From Brevibacterium casei CIP 102111 (GTDB taxonomy: Bacteria; Actinomycetota; Actinomycetes; Actinomycetales; Brevibacteriaceae), in the NCBI RefSeq assembly GCF_900169275.1, contig NZ_FXZC01000005.1, forward strand, positions 124,001 to 188,000: DNA of 64,000 nucleotides. Direction: 5' to 3'. The translations under genes were made by a program, and so were the position numbers. Below are positions 43,274 to 51,225 of this stretch, piece after piece (the first letter of the stretch is position 1; each line of letters begins with the position of its first letter). The notes below the pieces were generated by a model, which was not told the origin of the DNA, searched no databases, and saw nothing but the letters and a program-made list of their open reading frames with translations.

Positions 43274-44575
43274 ATGGCCGCGGCACTCGTCCCACCCATT
43301 GTTCCTGGTGACGACCGACTCCTCCTGCGCGGAGCCACCCTCATCGACGGGACCGGGGGTCCGCCGCTTCCCGACGCCGAGCTCGAGATCGCCGACGGGC
43401 GCATCGTCTACGCCGGTCCGCGCCGGGCCGACGACGAGCAGCGGCCTCCAGCCGCACGCATCGTCGACCTCACGGGCAGGACGATCCTGCCCGGCTTCAT
43501 CGACGCCCACGTCCACCTCGGGCTCTCGATCGAGGACCAGGCGGCCGATGCCGCCCGCTTCGATTCCGAACGCACCCTGCGCACCGCGCTCAACGCCCGC
43601 CGGACGCTCATGGCGGGAGTGACGACGGCGCGCGACCTCGGCGGCATCGACCGCGGAATGCGCGATGCGATCAGCGCCGGGCTCATCCACGGGCCCCGTC
43701 TGCACATCGCCGTCTCAGCGCTCTCACCCACCGGCGGGCACACCGACTTCACCCTGCCCAACGGACGCGAAGTCCCGATGCCGATGCCCGTCCACCCGAT
43801 CATCGACACCGACGACGACGTCCGCCGCACCGTACGCCTCCTCATCCGCGGGGGTGCCGATGCCATCAAGGTGTGCACGACGGGCGGCGTCTCGAGCCCC
43901 TCGGACACTCCCGACGACCTCGGCGTCCCCGAGGAGCATGTCCGCCTCATCGTCGCCGAGACCGCCAAACGCGCGGGTCAGCCGGTGGCCGCTCACGCTC
44001 AAGGCCCGGAGGGGATCAAGGCGGCGATCCGCGGGGGAGTGCGTTCGGTCGAACACGGCTACGGCATCGACGACGAGGGCATCGACCTCATGCTCGAACA
44101 CGGGACCTTCCTCGTCCCGACCCTGAGCAGCGCACTGCGCGTGCCCGACCCCGCCCTGGTGCCCGGCTACCTGTACGAGAAGAAGGTGACCTGGTCGGCG
44201 ATCGCCCGGGAACGCCTCGCCGCCGCCTTCGCCGCCGGCGTCCGCGTGGCACTCGGCACCGACTCCGGTGTCTGCCCCCACGGTGAGAACCTCCGCGAAC
44301 CCGTCCACGCCGTCGAACTCGGTCTCACTCCGATGGAGGCGATCGTCGCTGGCACGAAGAACGCGGCCGCGCTGCTCCGCCTCGACGACGACCTCGGCAC
44401 AGTGGAGTCGGGCAAGCTCGCCGACCTCCTCGTCGTCGACTTCGATCCGGTCACGGACATCACCCCGCTCGCCGATCCTGACAACGTCACCGCCATCGTC
44501 CAGGGTGGTGCCGTCGTCAAGGACAGCGCCGGGTGGTTCGGCGACGAACCTTCCCGCCCGCTCCTCGCCGGATGA
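43274..44575 (+). CDS. Metal-dependent amidohydrolase (prolidase/imidazolonepropionase-like)
   Basis: A 433-aa hydrolase of the amidohydrolase superfamily. The N-terminal metal pair H79/H81 is in LPGFIDAHVHLGL; a bridging lysine is in GGADAIKVCTTGGV; the next histidines are in PVAAHAQGPEGI and VRSVEHGYGIDDEG; and the final Asp is in VALGTDSGVCPHG. This order matches the Xaa-Arg/Lys prolidase and ochratoxin-amidase group with binuclear zinc. The ATG at 43274 has GAAAGG upstream. Pairing with an M20 hydrolase suggests stepwise cleavage of N-acyl amino acids; this is inferred. Confidence 0.9.
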   Translation: MAAALVPPIVPGDDRLLLRGATLIDGTGGPPLPDAELEIADGRIVYAGPRRADDEQRPPAARIVDLTGRTILPGFIDAHVHLGLSIEDQAADAARFDSERTLRTALNARRTLMAGVTTARDLGGIDRGMRDAISAGLIHGPRLHIAVSALSPTGGHTDFTLPNGREVPMPMPVHPIIDTDDDVRRTVRLLIRGGADAIKVCTTGGVSSPSDTPDDLGVPEEHVRLIVAETAKRAGQPVAAHAQGPEGIKAAIRGGVRSVEHGYGIDDEGIDLMLEHGTFLVPTLSSALRVPDPALVPGYLYEKKVTWSAIARERLAAAFAAGVRVALGTDSGVCPHGENLREPVHAVELGLTPMEAIVAGTKNAAALLRLDDDLGTVESGKLADLLVVDFDPVTDITPLADPDNVTAIVQGGAVVKDSAGWFGDEPSRPLLAG

Positions 44576-44648
44576 CCGACGCACCCCGCCGACCGGCACC
44601 GAACAACCCGATGACCACCCACATCACCGCAGAAGGGACCACGAAACC

Positions 44649-45839
44649 ATGACGATCGACTTCACCACCGAAGCCGCAGCCCTGAGCACCGAGCTCATCG
44701 AGCTCCGCCGCGACCTCCACCGCAACCCCGAACTCGGACTCGACCTGCCCCGCACCCAGCGCGCCATCCTCGACGCACTCGACGGCCTGCCGCTCGAGAT
44801 CACGACCGGAAAAGGGCTGACCTCGGTCATCGCCGTCCTCCGCGGCGGACGGCCGGGCCCGACGATCCTGCTCCGCGGCGACATGGATGCCCTTCCGGTC
44901 GTCGAGACGACCGGCCTCGACTACGCCTCGACCAACGGGAACATGCACGCGTGCGGTCATGACCTCCACGTCTCCGGCCTCGTCGGAGCCGCGAAGCTCC
45001 TGTCTGCGCACCAGGACGAGCTCGCCGGAACCGTCGCATTCATGTTCCAGCCCGGCGAGGAGGGCCTCGGCGGCGCAAAGGACATGATCGACGAGGGCAT
45101 GTTCGACACCATCGGATCGACCCCCGACGCCGCCTACGCGATCCACGTCGCCCCCGGTGAGCCCGGCACCTTCGTCACCCGACCGGGCACGATCATGGCC
45201 GGAGCGAACACCTTCCACCTGACCATGCACGGCAAAGGCGGGCACAGTTCGCGTCCGCAGGACGCCGTCGACCCCATCCGGCCTCTCCTCGAGTTCGGGC
45301 AGGCCATCTATTCGATGGTCACCGGATCGTTCAGCGTCTTCGACCCCATCGTCGCCGAGGTGACCCAGCTCAACGCCGGATCCGCCGTCAACATCATCCC
45401 CGGGACCGCCTCCCTGGCGATGTCCGTGCGCACGCTCTCCGCCGAGACGACGAAGCGTTTTCCGGAGCTCGCCACGCGACTGGCCGAATCGATCGCCGCC
45501 GCCCATCGCTGCACCGCCGAGGTGGTGTGGAACGAGCAGTACCCGGTGACCGTCAACGACGCCGCTGAGGCCGCTTTCACCGTTGAGACCCTGCAGAGGG
45601 CCTTCGGGCCCGACCGCGTCGTCGAAGCTCCCGATCCGGTCATGGGCTCGGAGGACTTCTCGTATGTCCTCGAGGAGGTGCCGGGTGCCTTCGTCTTCCT
45701 CTTCGTCACCCCCGACGGCGTCGACCCCGAAACCGCGGCGGTCAACCACTCGCCCGAGGTCCTCTTCGACGATGCCCACCTTCCCGACCAGGCAGCGGCT
45801 CTGGCGACGCTCGCGTGGGAACGGTCGCTGCGCGGCTGA
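44649..45839 (+). CDS. M20-family amidohydrolase/aminoacylase (hippurate-hydrolase type)
   Basis: A 396-aa zinc peptidase of the M20D group that cleaves N-acyl amino acids. It shows LRRDLHRNPELGLDLPRT, RGDMDALPV, the metal motif MHACGHDLH with Cys102 and His104, the catalytic FQPGEEGLGGA (Glu137, Glu138), the dimerisation-domain segment MHGKGGHSSRPQDAVDPI and the C-terminal MGSEDFSYVL. The ATG at 44649 is the family-consistent start. It is in one operon with the amidohydrolase. Confidence 0.93.
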   Translation: MTIDFTTEAAALSTELIELRRDLHRNPELGLDLPRTQRAILDALDGLPLEITTGKGLTSVIAVLRGGRPGPTILLRGDMDALPVVETTGLDYASTNGNMHACGHDLHVSGLVGAAKLLSAHQDELAGTVAFMFQPGEEGLGGAKDMIDEGMFDTIGSTPDAAYAIHVAPGEPGTFVTRPGTIMAGANTFHLTMHGKGGHSSRPQDAVDPIRPLLEFGQAIYSMVTGSFSVFDPIVAEVTQLNAGSAVNIIPGTASLAMSVRTLSAETTKRFPELATRLAESIAAAHRCTAEVVWNEQYPVTVNDAAEAAFTVETLQRAFGPDRVVEAPDPVMGSEDFSYVLEEVPGAFVFLFVTPDGVDPETAAVNHSPEVLFDDAHLPDQAAALATLAWERSLRG

Positions 45840-45863
45840 GCAGTCCCCGGAGTCGGAGTCGGC

Positions 45864-46601
45864 TCAGAACGGGTCGCCGTCGGAATCGACGGAGTGGACA
45901 CGGTCCTCGCGCATGCTCACCTTGTCCACCCCGTCGAGCTCCATGATCATCGGGATGAGCATGTGCAGGGGGCGCTTGCCGTCGAACCTCACATCGATGC
46001 GCACCATCGTCACCCCGTCCTCGTCCTCGAACCGCTGGGAGTCGAGGATCGTGTTCTTGAATCCCATCGAGCTCGCGACGGCGAGGATCTCTCGGAGGAT
46101 CCCACCGCCGTCACGGTAGACGATGCGCAGGAGCTTCCCGTGATCACTGTCGGGGATCCTGCGGATGAGCGGCGCGACGACGAAGAGCGTGAGGAGGTGG
46201 AGTGCCGTGAGCATCGTCGCGAGCCCGAGCATTCCCGCCCCGCACGCCATGCCGACGGCAGCAGCCACCCAGATCGTCGCCGCCGTCGTCAGCCCGCGGA
46301 CCATGTTCCGGCCTTTGAAGATCACACCTGCGCCGAGGAAGCCGATGCCAGAGACGATCTGCGCGGCGATCCGCGAGGGGTCGAGCTGGACGTCGCTGTC
46401 GAGGACACCGGAGAAACCGTAGGCGGAGACGAGCGTGAACGCGCACGTGCCGATGCCGACGAGCACATGCGTCCGGTAGCCCGCGCTCTTCTGCCGGAAC
46501 TGGCGTTCGAAGCCGATGAGCGAACAGAGCACGAAGCTCGCCAGCAGCAGCACTGCCTCGGTGAGCGCGGTCGGTCCCAGAAAATCGGTGTAGGAGCCCA
46601 T
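45864..46601 (-). CDS. MgtC/SapB-family membrane protein
   Basis: A 245-aa protein. Five membrane helices include the MgtC signature VLCSLIGFERQFRQKSAGYR, VSGIGFLGAGVIFKGRNMVR, GLTTAATIWVAAAVGMACG. A soluble ACT-like C-terminal domain follows (ILREILAVASSMGFKNTILD). MgtC proteins support growth under magnesium limitation and modulate the F-type ATPase in pathogens. The ATG at 46601 is preferred, since the longer frame includes a terminator hairpin region. Confidence 0.92.
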   Translation of the reverse strand: MGSYTDFLGPTALTEAVLLLASFVLCSLIGFERQFRQKSAGYRTHVLVGIGTCAFTLVSAYGFSGVLDSDVQLDPSRIAAQIVSGIGFLGAGVIFKGRNMVRGLTTAATIWVAAAVGMACGAGMLGLATMLTALHLLTLFVVAPLIRRIPDSDHGKLLRIVYRDGGGILREILAVASSMGFKNTILDSQRFEDEDGVTMVRIDVRFDGKRPLHMLIPMIMELDGVDKVSMREDRVHSVDSDGDPF

Positions 46602-46654
46602 GATGGAACTCACCTTAGTCCTGCACCGCTCGGTTCGGAACGCCGGACGAGCAG

Positions 46655-46699
46655 AGACGGCAGCCCGACCCTGCACTGCGCAGGATCGGGCTGCCGTCT
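46655..46699 (-). terminator. Terminator hairpin after the FMN reductase gene, 14-bp perfect stem
   Basis: AGACGGCAGCCCGA (46655-46668) pairs perfectly with TCGGGCTGCCGTCT (46686-46699); the 17-nt loop contains a further CCTGC/GCAGG stem. It lies about 50 bases after the stop of the minus-strand FMN reductase and before the mgtC start. Confidence 0.7.
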
Positions 46700-46747
46700 T
46701 CGTGCCTCAGAGTTCCGGTGCCTCCTGAGCCCCGGCCAGCGCTTGGC

Positions 46748-47320
46748 TCAGGCCTGTGGGGCCAACGTCCGGTCGAGAGTCTTCGCCGCGGTCTCAAGCT
46801 TGTCAGCGTAGCCCTGGACGATCTCCGGCGCATCGACGAGGCGACCGTCCGCGCCGTACGACTCGCGGGGAAGGGTGATCTCGACGTTGTCGGCGACGAG
46901 GTCGACCCCGATGAATTCGAGCACCGAGCGCAGCTGCTCCCCGGACATCCCGCCTCCGTGCCCGCCATAGCTGACGATGAGTGCGGGCTTGTCCCGCCAT
47001 TCGGCGAAGAGGTAGTCGATCGCGTTCTTCAGCGACGCCGGATAGCCGCCGTTGTACTGCGGGGTGACGAAGACGATTCCGTCCGCTTCGGAGACGATCT
47101 CGGCCCAGGCCTTCGTATGGGTGTTCTGGTAGTTGCCGAGAGCCGGCATCGCCGGCTCATCGAGCATCGGCAGCCTGAGGTCGGCGAGATCGACGATCTC
47201 GACGCGGGCGCCGGTGGCGTCGGCGATGACCTCGGACACGGCGGCCGCGATCTGGTCACCGACGCGGACCGGTCGCATGCTGCCGACGACGATGCGGATG
47301 AGTGGGGCGGAATCGTTCAC
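46748..47320 (-). CDS. NAD(P)H-dependent FMN reductase family protein
   Basis: A 190-aa flavodoxin-like protein. LIRIVVGSMRPVRVGDQIAA is the phosphate-binding loop of the FMN_red family. IVFVTPQYNGGYPASLKNAI with DYLFAEW is the conserved FMN site, and PALIVSYGGHGGGMSGEQLR follows. It probably reduces free flavin or quinones. The GTG at 47318-47320 is chosen because AAAGGA lies ten bases upstream; the longer frame would add an implausible 140 residues of basic proline-rich sequence. It is 73 bases downstream of frnE and likely co-transcribed. Confidence 0.9.
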   Translation of the reverse strand: MNDSAPLIRIVVGSMRPVRVGDQIAAAVSEVIADATGARVEIVDLADLRLPMLDEPAMPALGNYQNTHTKAWAEIVSEADGIVFVTPQYNGGYPASLKNAIDYLFAEWRDKPALIVSYGGHGGGMSGEQLRSVLEFIGVDLVADNVEITLPRESYGADGRLVDAPEIVQGYADKLETAAKTLDRTLAPQA

Positions 47321-47393
47321 TGTGGGGGTGTCCTTTCGGAGGGGGTGGAGGTGGTGCTCAGGGGGAGGGACGAGGGGCTGGACCGTCGGACCC

Positions 47394-48131
47394 TCAGTCG
47401 CAGCCCTCAGGGCCGCACACAGCACCGCTGGGCGCATCGGCACCGTCGGACGCATCGGCGGCTGTGGAGCCGGCACCGGACAGGACGGTGAGCGTGGAGC
47501 TCTCCTCCCATGCGGTGTCGAGGGCGCGGGAGAACGTCTCCGACTGCTGTGCCCCGGAGATCCCGTACTTGCGGTCGATGACGAAGAACGGCACCCCGTT
47601 GGCGCCGAGTGAGCGCGCCTCGGCGATGTCGGCTTCGACGGCGCGCGTGTACTCATTGGATTCGAGGACCCTGCGGGTCTCGGCGGGATCGATTCCCAGA
47701 CTCTCACCCACCTCGGCGAGGTAGTCGATGCTGCCGATGTCACGACCGGTCTCGAAGTGTCCGGACATGAGTGCCTCCTCGGCCTCGGCCATGACGCCGT
47801 GGGTCTGCGCGAAGTGGAGGAAGCGGTGTGCCGTGAAGCTGTTGGCGACGACGACGGAGTCGAAGTCGTACGAGAGTCCTTCGCCAGAGGCCTGCTCGCT
47901 CACCTGCGCGAACATCTGCTTGACCGCCTCCGGGGGCATGCCCTTCGTCCGGCTGAGGTAGGCGGCCTCTGACTCCTCGACGTGATCGGGGAGCGAGGGG
48001 TCGAGCTGGAAGCTGCGCCACCGGACCTCGACCTCGTCCTTGTGGGCGAACCCCTCCAGCGCGGTCTCGAAGCGTCGCTTGCCGATGTAGCACCACGGAC
48101 ACGCGATGTCCGACCAGATCTCAATTTTCAT
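47394..48131 (-). CDS. FrnE-like DsbA-family protein (2-hydroxychromene-2-carboxylate isomerase fold)
   Basis: A 245-aa thioredoxin-fold protein of the DsbA/FrnE family. MKIEIWSDIACPWCYIGKRR holds a CPWC redox site (C11, C14). VVVANSFTAHRFLHFAQTHG and ANGVPFFVIDRKYGISGAQQ are family blocks, with the cis-Pro in GVPFF. The C-terminal tail VCGPEGCD adds a second cysteine pair, seen in FrnE relatives. No signal peptide, so cytosolic oxidoreductase. Confidence 0.92.
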   Translation of the reverse strand: MKIEIWSDIACPWCYIGKRRFETALEGFAHKDEVEVRWRSFQLDPSLPDHVEESEAAYLSRTKGMPPEAVKQMFAQVSEQASGEGLSYDFDSVVVANSFTAHRFLHFAQTHGVMAEAEEALMSGHFETGRDIGSIDYLAEVGESLGIDPAETRRVLESNEYTRAVEADIAEARSLGANGVPFFVIDRKYGISGAQQSETFSRALDTAWEESSTLTVLSGAGSTAADASDGADAPSGAVCGPEGCD

Positions 48132-48278
48132 GACACTTTCAACTACCGGTCAGCGCGCGTTATTCCCCGGGCGAACAGGTGTGAGCGCGGTCGCCGCCGA
48201 TCGGTCGGCGGCGCTCAGGTATCGGGTGTGGTCAGCGGCCGGTTGGGGTCAGGGGCCGGTGGGATGGAAGCCCGGGGC

Positions 48279-49331
48279 TCAGAAGAGGGCGGCCTGAAGC
48301 TGCGGGAGGCCTTCCGCGCCGATGGCGATCGAGGACGTCCCGGATGCGGACCGGTCACCCCTGGTGCCGAGCGCCCTGCGCTTGCCGTAGTCCTCGTCCC
48401 TCGACCCGCGCAGGCCGTAGCGGTCGATGAGCGGATCGATCCGTGCGCGCAGCCACGTCCGGTACTCCTTCGAGGCATACGGCGAGTTCGCATACATCCG
48501 TCGGTAGCGGGGGAGGAGCTCGGGATGTTCGCGCCCGAGCCACTCGAAGAACCACTCCCTGGCGCCGGGCCGCAGGTGCAGGGCACCGTAGACGACCCGG
48601 TGTGCCCCGGCCTCGCTGATCGCCCGCAGGGCCGCGTCGAGGTGCTCGCGGGAGTCGGTGAGCTTCGGCAGGACAGGCATGATGAAGACCGTCACCCGGA
48701 ACCCGAGGTCGGCTGCCGCACGCACGGTCGCGAGCCTCGCCGTCGTCGTCGGCGTACCCGGCTCGATGGCCTGCTGCAGGGTGTCGTCGTGGACGGCGAT
48801 CGACATGCCGATCTCGACGGGGACATCCTCGGCGGCGCGGGCGAGCAGAGGGAGGTCTCGCCGGAGCAGGGTGCCCTTCGTGAGGATGGAGAGGGGAGTC
48901 GCATGGTCGGCCAGGGCCGTGATGATGCCGGGCATGAGACCGTAGCGACCCTCGGCGCGCTGGTAGGGGTCGGTGTTCGTGCCCAGGGCCACGAGCTCGC
49001 GCGACCACTTCGGCTTGGCCACCTCGGCGGCGAGGACCTCCGGTGCGTTGACCTTGACGATGACTTCGCGGTCGAAGTCCTCACCCGCGTCGAGGTCGAG
49101 GTAGCGGTGGGTGCTCCGCGCGAAGCAGTAGACGCACGCGTGGGAGCACCCGCGGTAGGGGTTGATCGTCCACGAAAAGGGCATCCCGCTCGACTTCGGC
49201 ACCCGGTTGAGCGCCGACTTCGCGAGGACCTCGTGGAAGGTCATCCCCGCGAACTCCGGAGTGCGCACGCTGCGGACGAGCCCCTTGACTCCGAAGAGCC
49301 CGGCCACCTTCTCCTGCTCGTTCCACCTCAT
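48279..49331 (-). CDS. Radical SAM protein of the Rv2578c/SPL-related family
   Basis: A 350-aa radical SAM enzyme. The [4Fe-4S] motif CSHACVYC (C62, C66, C69, spaced Cx3Cx2C) follows GMPFSWTINPYRG. ALGTNTDPYQRAEGRYGLMP and LSILTKGTLLRRDLPLLARA are characteristic of this branch, which is distantly like the spore photoproduct lyase group. The reaction is unknown. The ATG at 49329-49331 is strongly preferred because a promoter and LexA box end six bases upstream. DNA-damage induction is expected. Confidence 0.92.
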   Translation of the reverse strand: MRWNEQEKVAGLFGVKGLVRSVRTPEFAGMTFHEVLAKSALNRVPKSSGMPFSWTINPYRGCSHACVYCFARSTHRYLDLDAGEDFDREVIVKVNAPEVLAAEVAKPKWSRELVALGTNTDPYQRAEGRYGLMPGIITALADHATPLSILTKGTLLRRDLPLLARAAEDVPVEIGMSIAVHDDTLQQAIEPGTPTTTARLATVRAAADLGFRVTVFIMPVLPKLTDSREHLDAALRAISEAGAHRVVYGALHLRPGAREWFFEWLGREHPELLPRYRRMYANSPYASKEYRTWLRARIDPLIDRYGLRGSRDEDYGKRRALGTRGDRSASGTSSIAIGAEGLPQLQAALF

Positions 49332-49339
49332 GCCAGCAT

Positions 49340-49366
49340 TCGAACACGTGTTCGATTCCGTGTCAA
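49340..49366 (-). promoter_or_regulatory. LexA (SOS) box within a leaderless promoter for the radical SAM gene
   Basis: On the minus strand TTGACA (49366-49361), a 17-base spacer and TCGAAT (-10, 49343-49338) are followed by six bases and the ATG. The palindrome TCGAACACGTGTTCGA (49340-49355) is the consensus actinobacterial LexA box and overlaps the spacer and the -10. LexA binding would block polymerase, and the transcript would start at or next to the ATG, that is, without a leader. Confidence 0.75.
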
Positions 49367-49445
49367 GGGGGCTGTCCGCCGGGGTGCTCGCCCGTGGGGG
49401 TGCGGGCGCGTCCACCTCGCACCCTTCGCTCACCATTCGGACAAA

Positions 49446-49455
49446 TGGTATGCCA
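49446..49455. promoter_or_regulatory. GntR-like operator candidate TGGTATGCCA
   Basis: A near-palindromic TGGTATGCCA, similar to the TGGTATACCA sites recognised by FCD-type GntR regulators. It sits in the divergent spacer between the radical SAM and NCS1 transporter genes. A related copy lies 190 bases downstream. Confidence 0.4.
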
Positions 49456-49635
49456 AAAATCCAGATCCGCAACGGGCGTCGTGACGGCCATCCGCCCAGG
49501 TGCGGACCGTCGGGAGCCATGCTTGCGGTCTGATTTCTCGAAGACGAAAGCCTCTTTCTTCATTGCGGAAGAACTGTGACCCACGTTACGCTGAACCGGT
49601 TAGCAATCATCACCATGACCCTGTGGATCCTCGTT

Positions 49636-49645
49636 TGGTATTCCA
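49636..49645. promoter_or_regulatory. GntR-like operator candidate TGGTATTCCA
   Basis: The second TGGTATNCCA element, 30 bases upstream of the NCS1 transporter start, where a repressor would block transcription or initiation. Together with the copy at 49446 it is a plausible site for the GntR protein encoded at 52115-52807. The rest of the 344-bp spacer shows no other clear element apart from the LexA box. Confidence 0.45.
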
Positions 49646-49675
49646 GTGTTATGCCGTCTCGGATGCGAGTGCCCC

Positions 49676-51193
49676 ATGGCGACGACAGTGACCTCCGACC
49701 AGCCGAATCCCGAGCGCCTCGGGCCGAGCCCCGAGCAACTGGCGGCCCACCGGATCAGCCCGCGGTTCTACAATGCCGACCTCGCTCCCTGTAAGAAGGA
49801 GGGCCGCAGCTGGACGGCCTACAGCGTCTTCTCCCTCTGGGCCAACGACGTCCACTCGCTCGGCAACTACGGCTTCGCGCTCGGACTCTTCGCCCTCGGC
49901 CTCGGTGCGTGGCAGATCCTCGTCGCCCTTCTCGTCGGCGCCGCCCTCCTCTTCATCCTCCTCACCCTTTCGGGAATCATGGGGCACAAGACCGGGGTGC
50001 CCTACCCGGTGATGAGCCGCATCGCCTTCGGCATCCACGGCGCCCAGCTCGCCGCCTCGGTGCGCGGAATCGTCGCGATCGCATGGTTCGGCATCCAGAC
50101 CTACCTCGCCGCGAACGTCCTCAATGTCCTGCTGCTCACGTTCCTGCCGGGTCTGCAGTCATGGGCCGAGGTCGAATTCCTCGGACTCAGCGGCCTCGGC
50201 TGGTTCTCCTTCACCCTGCTCTGGATCGTCCAGGTCATCATCGTCAGCTACGGCATGGAGATGATCCGCAGGTACGAGGCGATCGCGGGACCGATCATCC
50301 TCCTCACCTTCGTCTCCCTGGCCGTGTGGATGCTCGTCAGGGTCGACTTCCGGATCTCGTGGTCGATCGACGATCCGCTCACCGGGTGGGAGATGTGGGT
50401 GCAGATCCTCGGCGGCGGTGCGCTGTGGGTGGCGATCTACGGCACCTTCGTCCTCAACTTCTCCGACTTCACCCGCTCGGCGAAGACCCGCGGCTCGATC
50501 GTCGTCGGCAACTTCTGGGGCATCCCCATCAACATGCTCGTCTTCGGCCTCGTCGTCATCTCGCTCGCCGGCGCGCAGTACACGATCGACGGCACCGTCA
50601 TCACCTCACCCGCCGACATCGTCCAGGCGATCGGCAGTCCGATCCTCCTCGCGTTGGCCTCGCTGTCCCTGCTCATCCTCACCGTCGCAGTCAACCTCAT
50701 GGCGAACTTCGTCGCCCCGACCTACGCCCTGACGAACCTCTTCCCGCGTCATCTCAACTTCCGCAGCGCCGCGATCATCTCGGCTATCATCGGCTTCGCC
50801 ATCCTCCCGTGGAACCTCTACGACTCACCTGTCGTCATCGTCTACTTCCTCGGCGGTCTCGGTGCCCTGCTCGGACCGCTCTTCGGCATCATCATGGTCG
50901 ACTACTGGCTCGTGCGGAAGACGAAGGTCAACGTCCCCCAGCTCTACACCGAGGCGAACGACGGCGAGTACTTCTACCACCACGGGGTCAACTGGCGGGC
51001 GATCGGCGCATTCATCCCCGCGTCCCTCATCGCGCTCATCCTCGCCCTCGTGCCGGCCTTCTCCTCGGTCTCGGAGTTCTCGTGGTTCTTGGGCGCCGGG
51101 CTTGCCGCCGTCATCTACTTCGTCATCGCCCGCCGCGACTTCACCTTCCGCGAGGTCGACGGCGAGGAGATCGCCGTCCCGACCGCACACTGA
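49676..51193 (+). CDS. NCS1-family nucleobase/hydantoin/allantoin permease
   Basis: A 505-aa twelve-helix sodium or proton symporter of the NCS1 (Mhp1/PucI) family. It has the conserved NADLAPCKKEGRSWTAYSVF, SLWANDVHSLGNYGFALGLF, GHKTGVPYPVMSRIAFGIHG, AWFGIQTYLAANVLN and FVLNFSDFTRSAKTRGSIVV. Relatives carry hydantoins, allantoin, uracil or cytosine. The ATG at 49676 is preferred over a GTG at 49646, since the latter would add ten poorly conserved residues. The racemase-family enzyme follows after 32 bases, so both act on the same compound class. Confidence 0.9.
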   Translation: MATTVTSDQPNPERLGPSPEQLAAHRISPRFYNADLAPCKKEGRSWTAYSVFSLWANDVHSLGNYGFALGLFALGLGAWQILVALLVGAALLFILLTLSGIMGHKTGVPYPVMSRIAFGIHGAQLAASVRGIVAIAWFGIQTYLAANVLNVLLLTFLPGLQSWAEVEFLGLSGLGWFSFTLLWIVQVIIVSYGMEMIRRYEAIAGPIILLTFVSLAVWMLVRVDFRISWSIDDPLTGWEMWVQILGGGALWVAIYGTFVLNFSDFTRSAKTRGSIVVGNFWGIPINMLVFGLVVISLAGAQYTIDGTVITSPADIVQAIGSPILLALASLSLLILTVAVNLMANFVAPTYALTNLFPRHLNFRSAAIISAIIGFAILPWNLYDSPVVIVYFLGGLGALLGPLFGIIMVDYWLVRKTKVNVPQLYTEANDGEYFYHHGVNWRAIGAFIPASLIALILALVPAFSSVSEFSWFLGAGLAAVIYFVIARRDFTFREVDGEEIAVPTAH

Positions 51194-51225
51194 CCCGCAC
51201 ACACCCACCTGACCTGGAGAGACCC

